Assembly: GCA_963819385.1 (NCBI GenBank)
Contig: CAWFVV010000001.1
Coordinates: 744,001-808,000 of the forward strand
DNA length: 64,000 bases
Source: JAVDCA01 sp963819385
GTDB taxonomy: Bacteria > Pseudomonadota > Alphaproteobacteria > Rhizobiales > Xanthobacteraceae
Direction of reading: 5' to 3'
Positions 26,881 through 37,086 of the stretch are shown one piece after another. Positions within the stretch are counted from its first letter, which is position 1. The number at the start of each line of letters is the position of its first letter. A program made the translations under genes and the position numbers. The notes under the pieces are model-generated. The model worked only from the letters and a program-made list of their open reading frames with translations, searched no databases and was not told the origin of the DNA.

Positions 26881-29800
26881 GCTCGCCGTGATGCCGGTGC
26901 CGGCCGTCGTGGCGGTCAAGAGGTCGCTGTCGCTCGCAAAGCCGCCGGCGATCGACACCGTCGCGTTGGCCAGCGTCAGGCTGTCCGGATCGGAGACCGA
27001 GAGGCTCGGCGAAACGACGATCGAATGGTTGACGCGCAGGGTCTCGGTCGCCACGACCGACGAGAGGGTCGGCGGCAGGTGCACCGGCGTGATGCTGACC
27101 GTGGTGGTCGCCGGGGTGCTCAGGCCGCTCGACGCGCTGCCGTCGTTGACCACCCAGGTGACCTGGTGGCTCGTCACCGCACCGAAGTCGGTCGGGTTGA
27201 GGCTCGTCGAATTGAACGTGACCGAGTTCGAGCACCGAGCGGTAGTCGGCGAGCGTGTCCGAGCCCGACAGGATCAGCATCTCGGCCGAGGCGTTGTAGC
27301 TCGCCGTGATCGCGGTCCCGGCCGTGTTCGCCGACAGGACGTCGCCGTCGCCCGTGAACTTGCCGGTCGTGATCGAGACGGTGGCGCTGGCGAGGTTGAG
27401 ATTGTCGGGGTCGCTCACCGAGGCGGCGCCCGACAGGACGATCGCGCCGCCCGCCTGGGTGAAGTTCGCGCCGGTCGCGACGTTCGAGAGGGTCGGCGGG
27501 TCGTTGATCGCCGTGATGCTGACCGTCGAAGTCGCCGTGGTGGTGGCGTTGCTGGAGCTGCCGTCGTTGAGCGTCCAGGTGACGGTGCGGGTCGGGTCGG
27601 CGCCGAAGTTGGTCGGATTGAGGCTCGTCGAGCTGAAGGTAATCGAGTTCGAGCACTCCCTGGTAGTCCAGGAGCGTATCCGAGCCCGACAGGATCAGCG
27701 TCTCGCTGGTCGCGTTGTAGCTCGCCGTGATGTTGGGCGTGGTCGCGCCAGGGGTGAGCAGGTCGCCGTCGTTGGTGAACGTGCCGCCCGAGAGCGCGAC
27801 CGTCGCGCTCACGAGGTCCTGGCTGTCCGGGTCCGAGACCACCGCGGAGCCCGACAGCGTGACGGCCGCGCCCTTCTCGGTGAAGGTCGCGTTGGCGGTG
27901 CCGGCGAGCGTCGGCGGATTGTTGACGCCCGTCAGGCTCACGGTCGTGGTCGCGGCGGTGCTCAAGCTGCTCGAGGCCGAGCCGTCGTTGAGCACCCAGG
28001 TGACCTGGTGGCTCGTCACCGCGCCGAAGTTGGTCGGATTGAGGCTCGTCGAGTTGAACGACACCGAATCGAGCACCGATTGATAATGCGCGAGCGTGTC
28101 GCTGCCGGACAGGATCAGTGTTTCGGCCGTCGAGTTGTAGCTCGCCGTGATGTTCGTTGCGCCCGTGACCGCGGTGAGCTGGTCGCCGTCGCCCGTGAAC
28201 TTGCCGGTCGTGATCGAGACCGTGGCGCTCGCGAGATCGAGGCTGTCCGGGTCCGAAACCGAGACGGCGTTCGACAGCACGACCGCGCCGCCGCCCTCGG
28301 TGAACTGCGCGCTGGTCGCCACGGTCGACAAGGTCGGCGGGTCGTTGACGGCCGTGATGCTGACCGTCGAGGTCGCCGTGGTGGTGGCGTTGCTGGCGCT
28401 GCCGTCGTTGAGCGTCCAGGTGACCGTGCGGGTCGGGTCGGCGCCGAAGCTGGTCGGGTTGAGGCTGCTCGACGTAAAGGTGATCTGGTCGAGCACCTGC
28501 TGGTAGTTCAGGAGCGTATCCGAGCCCGACAGGATCAGCGTCTCACTCGTCGAGTTGTAGCTCGCCGTGATGTTCGGCGTGGTCGCGACGGCGGTGAGCA
28601 GGTCGCCGTCGTTGGTGAACGTGCCGCCCGAGAGCGCGACCGTCGCGCTTACGAGGTCCTGGCTGTCCGGGTCCATGACCGACGCGGAGCCCGACAGCGT
28701 GACCGCCGCGCCCTTCTCGGTGAAGGTCGCGTTGGCGGTGCCGGCGAGCGTCGGCGGGTTGTTCACCGCCGTCAAACTTACGGTCGTGGTCGCGGGGGCG
28801 CTCAGGTTGTTCGAGCCCGAGCCGTCGTTGAGCTCCCAGACGACTTGGTGACTCGTCACCGCGCCGAAGTCGGTCGGATTGAGGCTCGTCGAGTTGAACG
28901 CGACCGAATCGAGCACCGACTGGTAGTGCGCGAGCGTGTCTGAGCCGGACAGGATCAGCGTCTCGGCCGCCGCGTTATAGCTCGCCGTGATGCCGGTGCC
29001 GCTGATGTTCGCGCTCAGTACGTCGCCGTCGCCCGTGAACGTTCCGGTCGTGATCGAGACGGTCGCGCTCGCGAGGTCGAGGTTGTCCGGATCGGTGACC
29101 GAGACGGTATTCGACAGCACGACCGCGCCGCCGCCTTCGGTGAACTGCGCGCCGGGCGCGACGTTCGAAAGGGTCGGCGGGTCGTTGACCGCCGTGATGC
29201 TGACGGTCGAGGTCGCGGTTGCGGTGCCCGTACCCGGAGTGCCGTCGTTGAGCGTCCAGACGACGGTCCGCGTGGGGTCGGAGCCGTAGTCGGTCGGATT
29301 GAGGCTCGTCGAGTTGAACGAGACGGTGTCGAGGACCGACTGGTAGTGCGCGAGCGTGTCCGATCCGGTCAGCGTCAGCGTCTCGGTTGAGGAATTGTAG
29401 CTCGCCGTGATCGACGTCCCGGTCGTGGTGGCGGCGAGCTGGTCGCCGTCGTTGGCGAACGTGCCGCCCTTGATCGCCACGGTCACGCTGACCAGCGTGG
29501 CGCTTTCGTGGTCGGACACGGTCGCGTCGCTCGACAGGACGACCGCGCCGGCCTTCTCGGCGAACGAAGCGCTCGCCGCCAACGACGCGACCGGGCCGAC
29601 CTCGATCGTGACCGTCTCGGTCTGCATCGTGCTGGTCGTGACGCCGTCGTCGACGGTCCACGTGATGGTGCGGGTCGGGTCGGCGCCGTTGTCGGTCGGA
29701 TTGGAATTGATCGACTTGAACGCGACGCTCTCGAGCACCTGCTGGTAGTCGGCGGTCGTATCGGTGCCGGCGAGCGTCAGCGTCTCGGTCGTGGAATTGT

Positions 29801-32800
29801 AGCTCGCCGTGATCGAGGTGCCGGTCGTGACGGCGGTGAGCACGTCGCCGTCGCCCGCGAATTTGCCGCCCGTGATCGCCACGGTCGCACTCGCCAGATC
29901 CGACACATTGGTGAGGCGCAGGATGTCGACGGCGACGCCTTCTATATCGGATTGGCCCCCCACCACGAACATCTGGCTGCCGTCGGAAAGCGCCCCTTGA
30001 TCGGCGAGGTGAATGTCACCGCCCGTCGGAGGGGTGGGGCCGGTCGTGACGGTGCCGGTAGCGGGGTCATAGACAAGAGTCTCCCCATTTTGCGCGATGA
30101 TGATGATCTTTCCGTCGACCTGACCGATGGGCGAGTCGTCGCCTAAGTTATCGATCTGTCCCGCGGCAACTTGGCTCCAGGAATCGGTCGCCGTGTCAAA
30201 ATCCCAGAGGCCGTGGTTCGCGTTGGATAGGAGGTAAATGAGCGAGCCGTCAGTGACCGCCGTGGGTGAGAGGTGGCTGCCTGAGCCTGGGGGGTTATCG
30301 AATGGCGTCTGGCCGATAGGCTGTATCACGCTCCACGTATTGGTGCCGGGATCGTAGGATTCGACGCTGCCGAGGGGGATGCCATCAAGGTTTTCGCTTC
30401 CGCCGAAAACATAGATTCGCCCGTCGGGGCCGGTCGCGGCCGTTGCCCCGGTGAGCGCGAACGGAAGAGGCGCGACCTGCGTGACCGTGCCGGTCGCAGG
30501 ATCGAAGCGCGTTACCGCGGTGGTTCCAGGTTCAACCCCCTGATCCGCGCTTCCGCCGATGACGTAGATGTTTCCCTGCGCGTCGACTGCGGTCGCCGCC
30601 AAGTCATCTTTAACCGGGATGGCAGGGGCGCCGGTGGCCGTCACGGAGTTCGTCGCCGGGTCGTAGGCAAGAATCGAGTTGCCGCCGTCGCCGTCGAGCA
30701 CATAGATTTTGCCGTCGACGAGATCGGCCACACCGAAATCATCCGACAGCGCATTGCTACTCGACCAGGCGAGGGCGTTGGCGGCGGCGCTCAACGAGAC
30801 GGTGGGCGAGAGCGTGACTGCGGCAGAGCCCGGCACATAGGCCGCACTCGCCGCGACGGCGATGGAGGGCGGCGCGGTGGCGGCGGACACCACGGTCTCG
30901 GTCTGCGGCGCGCTGGCCGCCGTGCCGTCATTGACGGTCCAGGTGACGGTCCTGCTGGTATCCTGGACCCCCGACGTCAACGTGACGGTGTCGAGCACCG
31001 ACTGGTAGTTCGCCAGGGTGTCGGAGCCGGTGAGCGTCAGCGTCTCGGTCGTCGAATTGTAGCGTGCCGTGATCGAGGTCCCGGCGGTCGTCGCGGTGAG
31101 CACGTCGCCGTCGCCCGCGAACGTGCCGCCGGTGATCGCCACCGTCGCGCTCGCGAGGTCGATACTGTCGGGATCGGTGATCGTCACGCGCGAGGAGAGC
31201 GCTGCCCCGAAGGCCGGCGACTGCACGGTCGCGACGACGCCGGTGAGCGTCGGCGGTGCGTCGGCAATGCTGATCGTCGAGGTGACGATCGCGGCCGCAT
31301 GGCTGCTGCTGCCGTCGTTGAGAACCCACGTCACGATGCGGGTCGGATCGGCGCCGCCCAGGCGTGCATTCGGGTTTGCGGAAGCGAACGTCACCGAATC
31401 GATCACGCGCTGGTAATCGGCGAGCGTGTCGCTGCCGGTGAGCGTGAGTGTCTCACTTGCGGCGTTATAGCTCGCCGTGATCGAGGTGCCGCTGGTAGTG
31501 GCCGCTAGTATGTCGCCGGCAAGCGCGCCGGGGCCGATCGACACCAGGGCGGACGCGAGGGTGAGGCTGTCGGGATCGCTGACCGAGGCAGCGCCCGCGA
31601 TCGTGATCGCCGGGCCGTCGTCGAGGTATGAGGCGTTGGTCACGTCGGAGAGTGTCGGCGGCTGGTGGACCGCCGTCAGCGTCACCGTCGTGGTCGCGAC
31701 GGTGCTCAGATTGGACGAACTCGACCCGTCGTTGAGCACCCAGGTGACCTGGTGGCTCGTCACCGCGCCGAAGTCGGTCGGGTTGAGGCTCGTCGAGTTG
31801 AACGCGACGGTGTCGAGCACCGACTGGTAGTCCGCAAGCGTGTCCGAGCCCGACAGGATCAGCGTCTCGCTGGTCGCGTTGTAGCTCGCCGTGATCGCGC
31901 CCATCGGGGTGGCGGAGAGCGTGTCGCCGTCGCCGGTGAACTTGCCGGTCGTGATCGAGACCGTGGCGCTGGTAAGATCGAGGCTGTCCGGATCGCTCGC
32001 CGCGGCGGCGCCCGAGAGCACGACCGGCCCGTGCCCTTGGGTGAACTGCGCACCGGGCGCGACATTGAGCGTCGGCGGATCGTTGACGGCCGTGTTGCTG
32101 AGCGTCGAGGTCGCCGTGGTGGTGGCGTTGCTGGCGCTGCCGTCGTTGAGCGTCCACGTGACCGTGCGGGTCGGGTCGGCGCCGAAGTTCGTCGGATTGA
32201 GGCTGCTCGACGTGAAGGTGACCTGGTCGAGCACCTCCTGGTAGTGCAGGAGCGTATCCAAGCCCGACAGGATCAGCGTCTCGCTGCTCGCGTTGTAGCT
32301 CGCCGTGATGTTGGGGGTGCTGGCCGCGGCGAGCAGATCGCCATCGTTCGTGAACGTGCCGCCCGAGAGCGCGACCGTCGCGCTCACGAGGTCCAGGCTG
32401 TCCGAATCCGTGACCAAGGCGGAACCCGACAGCGTGACCGCCGCGCCCTTCTCGGTGAAGGTCGCGTTGGCGGTCCCGGCAAGCGTCGGCGGGTTGTTCA
32501 CGGCCGTCAAGCTTACGGTCGTCGTGTGGGCAAAGCTCAGGTTGTTCGAGCCCGAGCCGTCGTTGAGCTCCCAGACGACCTGGTGGCTCGCGACCGCGCC
32601 GAAGTCGGTCGGGTTGAGGCTCGTCGAATTGAACGACACCGAGTTGAGCACCGACTGGTAGTGCGCGAGCGTGTCCGAGCCTGAGAGGATCAGCGTCTCG
32701 GCGGTCGAGTTGTAGCTCGCCGTGATGTTCGTTGCGCCCGTGACCGCGGTGAGTTGGTCGCCATCGCCCGTGAACGTGCCGGTCGTGATCGAGACGGTGG

Positions 32801-33145
32801 CGCCGGCGAGGTCGAGGTTGTCCGGGTCGGTGACCGAGACCGCATTCGACAGCACGACGGCGCCGTTGCTTTCCGTGAACTGCGCGCCGGTCGCGACGTT
32901 CGAGAACGTCGGCGGGTCGTTGACCGCGTTGATGTGGAGCGTCGTGGTCGCGCTCGCGGTCGACGCGTTCGCCGCTTCGTCGTTGACGGTCCAGGTCACG
33001 AGGCGGGTCGGGTCCGCGCCGAAATCGGTCGGATTGTTGCTGCTCGAGCTGAACGCGATCGAGTTCGAGCACCGATTGGTAGTGCGCAATCGTGTCCGAG
33101 CCGGTCAGCGTCAGCGTCTCGGTCGTCGTGTTGTAGCTCGCCGTG
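26881..33145 (-). repeat. Tandem 420-bp coding repeats (fourteen units)
   Basis: The marker block read as GCTCGCCGTGATG-like (encoding ITASYN) recurs at about 26881, 27299, 27720, 28140, 28560, 28980, 29400, 29802, 31066, 31468, 31881, 32298, 32715 and 33136. From 27720 to 29400 the spacing is exactly 420. The 27299-27720 and 32715-33136 units are 421, and the 26881-27299 unit is 418 (417 plus one), each carrying one extra base. The interruption between 29802 and 31066 is the kelch insertion. Confidence 0.88.
29930..30770 (-). other. Kelch-type beta-propeller segment nested in a cadherin-like repeat
   Basis: About 280 residues with repeated GxIYVxGG and YDPxTNxW elements: IYVLDGDGGNSILAYDPATN, NIYVIGGSAD, RIYVFGGSEN, VESYDPGTNTWSV, MFVVGGQSD. 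Six blades can be drawn. The preceding cadherin-like unit stops after its first strands (SAAVTLSPTVSLSAAAN) and its second half resumes after the propeller (LASATVAITGGKFAGDGDVL), so the propeller is inserted within one unit. Codon use is less extreme than in the flanking repeats. Confidence 0.8.
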
Positions 33146-36100
33146 ATGCCGGTGCCGCCGGTGCTGAACGTGAGCAGGTCGGCGGTGGCCTGGCCGGACG
33201 GCGAGAACGTGCCGCCCGCGATGTCGGCGCTCGCGAGCGACACCGTCGCGCTCACCAGGACGGTGGTGCCGTTGCCGTCGGAAATCGCCACTGACGGCGA
33301 CAGTGTCGTTGCCGGGCCTCCCTCCGTGTAGGTCGCGCTCGCCGCCGGGCCGATCGCCGGGCCTGCGATGTCTTCGGCAAAGGAGACCTTGGCGCCGGTC
33401 CCGGCGACGCCGAATTGATCCGCATAGCTGCCGTCAGCGATCGATATCGAGCCTTGCCCGATGAAGCCGGACGTCGGCGTGAAGGTCACCTGATAAGTGA
33501 TGGGGTCCTTTTGCGTCAGGGCTCCGATGGAGCCGCCGACAGTGACGATGTCGGCGGCGCTGAAGCCGAACGGCTGCGCGCTGAAGCTGAACGTGACGGT
33601 TAGCGGACCGGACAGCGCGTTGAGCGCCGGCACCGAGGAGATCACCACGATCTGGTTCGCCGGGCCTGCCGTGATGTCGTGCGGGTCGCCCCCGCCGCCT
33701 TGGAGCGGATTTGTGCCAGCCGTCGTTCCGTTGGTGACCCAGAGCTGTCCGTTGTCTTGGAAAAAAAGCTCATTGCCGACACTGGCGAAATCGGAAAGCA
33801 AGTCCGAGCCGAAGTTTCTGACCGGCGTGACGGTGCCGGTGCTGTCGACCGAGGAAAGCTTGCCCGTCGAGTTCGACGAAAAACAGGTTATTGCCGACGG
33901 CTGTCAGATCGACCGGATTGGATACGTCGGCGACCGTGGTCAGGGCACCGAAATTGGCGGAGAACTCGAGCTGGCCGTTCGCGACGAGGTAGAGATCCGT
34001 CTGCGTGGCCGTCAGGTCGGTCGGATGGAGGCCGGCGCTGATATCGTGCGCCAAGGGGCGGGACGTGCCGATCGGGTCGGTCAACAGTAGGTCGCCGTCG
34101 GTGGGGTCGACGAAGTAAACCCGACTTTGCACGACCGTCAGGTCGGTCGCGCCGAAATAACTCTGGTTGTCCGCGCTGAACAGGTGCGTGCCGTTCGGCG
34201 CACCATTCGATCCAAAGACTGCGCCGCCGGCGACGAAAACGATATTGTTGTCGACCGCGGCGAGCTGGGACGGGCCGTCGGGATCGTCGGTCGCGATGCT
34301 TTGCAAGGATCCGTTGGCGAAGCTCGACAGGGTATCGCCGTTGACGAAATACAACGTGTTGCCGGCCGCAGTCAGAGTCTGCACCGCAAGCCCGCTCGTG
34401 GCAGCCACGGCCTTGGTGCCGGCCGACGTGCCGTCCGAGGTCCACAGCGAATTATCGGCGCTGTCGATGAAGAACAACGTGGAGCCGACCGCGGTGAGGT
34501 GGGTGGCGTGAGCGTTCGCGAGGAGCTCGGTCGTGCCGCTCGACAGGCCGTCGGTCACCCACAGCGCGCCATTCGCGGCGTCGACGAAAAAGATGTTGGG
34601 TCCGGCCTGCGTCAGCGACGATGCTGTGGTGAAGGTCCGGCTCGACGCATTGATCTGCTCGGAGGTCGAGGTCCCAAGGGACCGCCACAGCTCCCCGGTA
34701 GCGTTGCCGCCGCCCGTCGCGACAAAATAGGCATCGGGTGGCGCGATCGTCACATTGGTCGGGGCCGATTCCGGACTGACGATATCCGCAGCAGGGCTCA
34801 CGATGACCGCCAGAGAATGTGTCCCCGGCGACAAAGAAGGAACGAAAGTATAGTTCCCCGCAGCGTCGGCGAACGTCGTCCCCAGAAGGATGTTCTGGTT
34901 GCTTTTATCGAAGAGCTGGACCTGCGCCCCCGGCGGCGCCGTGCCCGTAATGGCAGGGGTGTCGATCGCTGTCTGGCTTGTGACGGGGCCGGTCTGCGAT
35001 GCCGGGGCGAGGCTCGGCGGCAAGGCGGCGATCGTGACTTGATTGTCTTTAAGCGTGATCGTCGGCGAGCCGAATTCCTCGGCCGTAACGATCCCGTCGC
35101 CGATGCCCGCGATGGAAAGGCCCTGCATGTTGGGCAGCGCAAAGGTAGTCTGGCCGTTGCCGCCGTAGGAATTGCCGATGAGCGAAAACAGCGCTTCATT
35201 CGCGGTGAGCGAAAGCAGCTGGCCGTTGCACAGCGCCCAGCCTGGCGGAATGTCGTTCGCGGGCCCCGCATAGGCTACGATCTGGCCGAGCACGGCTTGG
35301 CCCGTCGGGGGGCTGTTGGTCGAGCTGGGGAATACACCGTTGATGCAGATCAGATAGTTGAGCGCAATCGACGGCTGGTAATTGTCGATCGGCAGGTCGC
35401 CGCTAGTCGGCAGGTTCTGGTTGACGATGGTCGTCTGCGCTTGCCCAACCTCCTCGCCGAGCGTGAAGGTCGGTCCATTGAATCCGGCGCCGATGATCGT
35501 CTTGCCGTCCAGGTCGGGGAGGACGAACGTCTGGTCTCCGTCGCCACCGTAGGTGGTGCCGATCACATTGAACAGGTTCTGAAACTGCGAGATCGACAAC
35601 GTCTGGCCGCTCGCGAACATATAGCCGTCGGGAGCAAAGTCGCCGAGGAACGGGACGATCTCTCCCACGACCGCGGTACTGCCGGAGTTTGCGCTGGACG
35701 GAGCCGCGCCGCTGACATCGATGAGGTAGTTGATCTGCAGCGACGCCTGCTCGTTGTCGAATGGCTGACTGCCGCCGTTGTAGAGGGACGGCATGTTCGC
35801 CAGGGTGAGCGTGGGGCTCTCCGCCCCGAAGCTGGCGCCGAGCGGGTCGCTCGTGCCGCCGGTCCCGACGGCGAACCTGTCCTGCAAATTCGGCAGCTCG
35901 AAAGTCGTCAGGCCGTTGCTGCCGTACGTGGGGCCGAGAATTGCGAACAGGGGGGTGTTCGATGAGATCGACAGCAACTGCCCGGCGGCGTCCGCCGTAC
36001 CGCCCACCGTCGCCCCGGTGGTGCCCGCGAATGTTTCGATCGCGCCGAGCGGAATTCCCAGTGGCGCCGCCGACGGACCATCGCGCGATGGGAAGAAGCT

Positions 36101-36727
36101 GCCCGACGTCACGACGAGCTGATGGAGGCCGATCGAGGGCTGATCATTGTTGATCGGGGAGACCGACAGGTCGCCTTGGAAATTGGCCATTGCGGCCTGA
36201 GTGAATGGTGCGCTCGGCGACGACGCGGGCGCTGCCGCAGGAGCAGGCGGCGCAGTCGAGGCGTCGAGCGTCCAGTTCTCCACCGTTCCGGCTGGCCCCG
36301 GCACCAAGCCGATGTCCTGGGTCGAGGCCGCGACGGTCGCGCCGCCGGCAAGTTGCGACAGCTCAGCGATGAATTGCGTGCCGACAGTGCCGCTCGCCAC
36401 GTCGCACGCATAGAGCTGGATGCCGCCGCCGGGCGCGAGCGCGGCGCCGATCTGCGCCAGCGCGGGGCTGTCGCTCGGCAGGTTGGCGGCATCGAGCGTC
36501 GTCGATCCGAGCGCGATCTCGCCGGCCGCGCCGTGGCCGACGATAGAGATCGACGAGAGGTTGGTTAGATTGTCGGCTGCGAGGATATCCGCGATCTGCG
36601 CGAGGCCGTCGCTTGAAGCGTCGATGACGAAAGCTGTCACGCCTGGCGCAAGACCGCCGAGTAAATCCTGAAGATCGGGAACGTTCGCGTCGATGAAGAC
36701 GACTTGTTGCGGCGACTCACTCGACAT

Positions 36728-37086
36728 TCGACGATCCCCACTACAAACGCTGCGATCTATCGGCGGACGGGGGTCCGCCGAACTCTGAGCGCCGACAACA
36801 TTGTGAGCGATGAATCCCGTGCGATCGCCCTGGCAGAAAATTACCAGCGGCGTTTGGCGGCCACAAGAAATGGTTGATTTAGAGTGAATATCTCGATCAA
36901 CGGAACTTTCTAACGGAACTCGGCGCCAGCGGCGTTAACGATTGGCCGTACGACGGCACCTTGCTGCAATCATCGCGCGTGATGCGGGTGATAGGGTCTT
37001 GAAAAGAGAGATCGGAAGGCCTTCGTAGATGAAATCGCCCGGCGCTGCGGTCCGCGGCGCCGGGCGATATCGTGTTGCGGCTCGGC
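36728..37086. other. Upstream region of the giant gene and terminator of the next gene
   Basis: 359 bases without a gene. GGCGGAC (36762-36768) and GTCCGCC (36773-36779) form a 7-bp stem in the presumed leader of the giant gene. An AT-rich stretch at 36870-36920 is the likely promoter area. At 37034-37068 lies the terminator hairpin of the gene to the right. Confidence 0.45.
37034..37068 (-). terminator. Hairpin terminator after the heme-motif propeller gene
   Basis: The arms ATCGCCCGGCGC (37034-37045) and GCGCCGGGCGAT (37057-37068) form a 12-bp perfect stem 18 bases beyond the stop codon on the minus strand. It is followed on that strand by only a short T run (TTTCAT), so efficiency is uncertain. 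Confidence 0.65.

Larger units (their letters stand above)
25738..36727 (-). pseudogene. Giant secreted repeat protein (DUF4347, tail-collar, cadherin-like repeats, kelch, FG-GAP), four frameshifts
   Basis: One gene of about 3,660 codons, broken by four +1 shifts near 33870, 33065, 27650 and 27230. Domains in order: DUF4347 (36710-36290); three phage tail-collar-type repeats ending in YGxxGxxTFxLPN (36100-35090); an Ig-like stretch; DGT-type repeats (FFVDAANGALWVTDG, 34740-33690); a further Ig-like stretch; fourteen cadherin-like repeats of about 140 residues, each with ITASYN and SGSDTLAHYQSVLDSV blocks; a kelch propeller between repeats (30770-29930); and six C-terminal FG-GAP repeats (GDFNGDGNSDLVFQ, 26680-25738). 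DUF4347 proteins are large surface or secreted proteins, often type I secreted; no type I transporter is in this window. All segments between the shifts are free of stops and well conserved, so the shifts are recent or artefacts. Role probably adhesion or cell-surface structure. Confidence 0.85.

Noticed and set aside
26881..33145. Regular 420-bp spacing suggested a CRISPR-like or satellite array
   Set aside because: The units are coding throughout, share protein-level conservation and are far too long for CRISPR repeats and spacers.
27225..33880. Programmed ribosomal frameshifting at the four TCGAACTCG sites
   Set aside because: No slippery heptamer or downstream structure is evident, four efficient shifts in one gene would yield almost no product, and three units are physically one base too long.
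25753..36568. Many long open frames on the plus strand opposite the giant gene
   Set aside because: They are shadows: compositions are Arg/Gly/Asp-rich without any domain, and they follow the codon bias of the minus-strand repeats.
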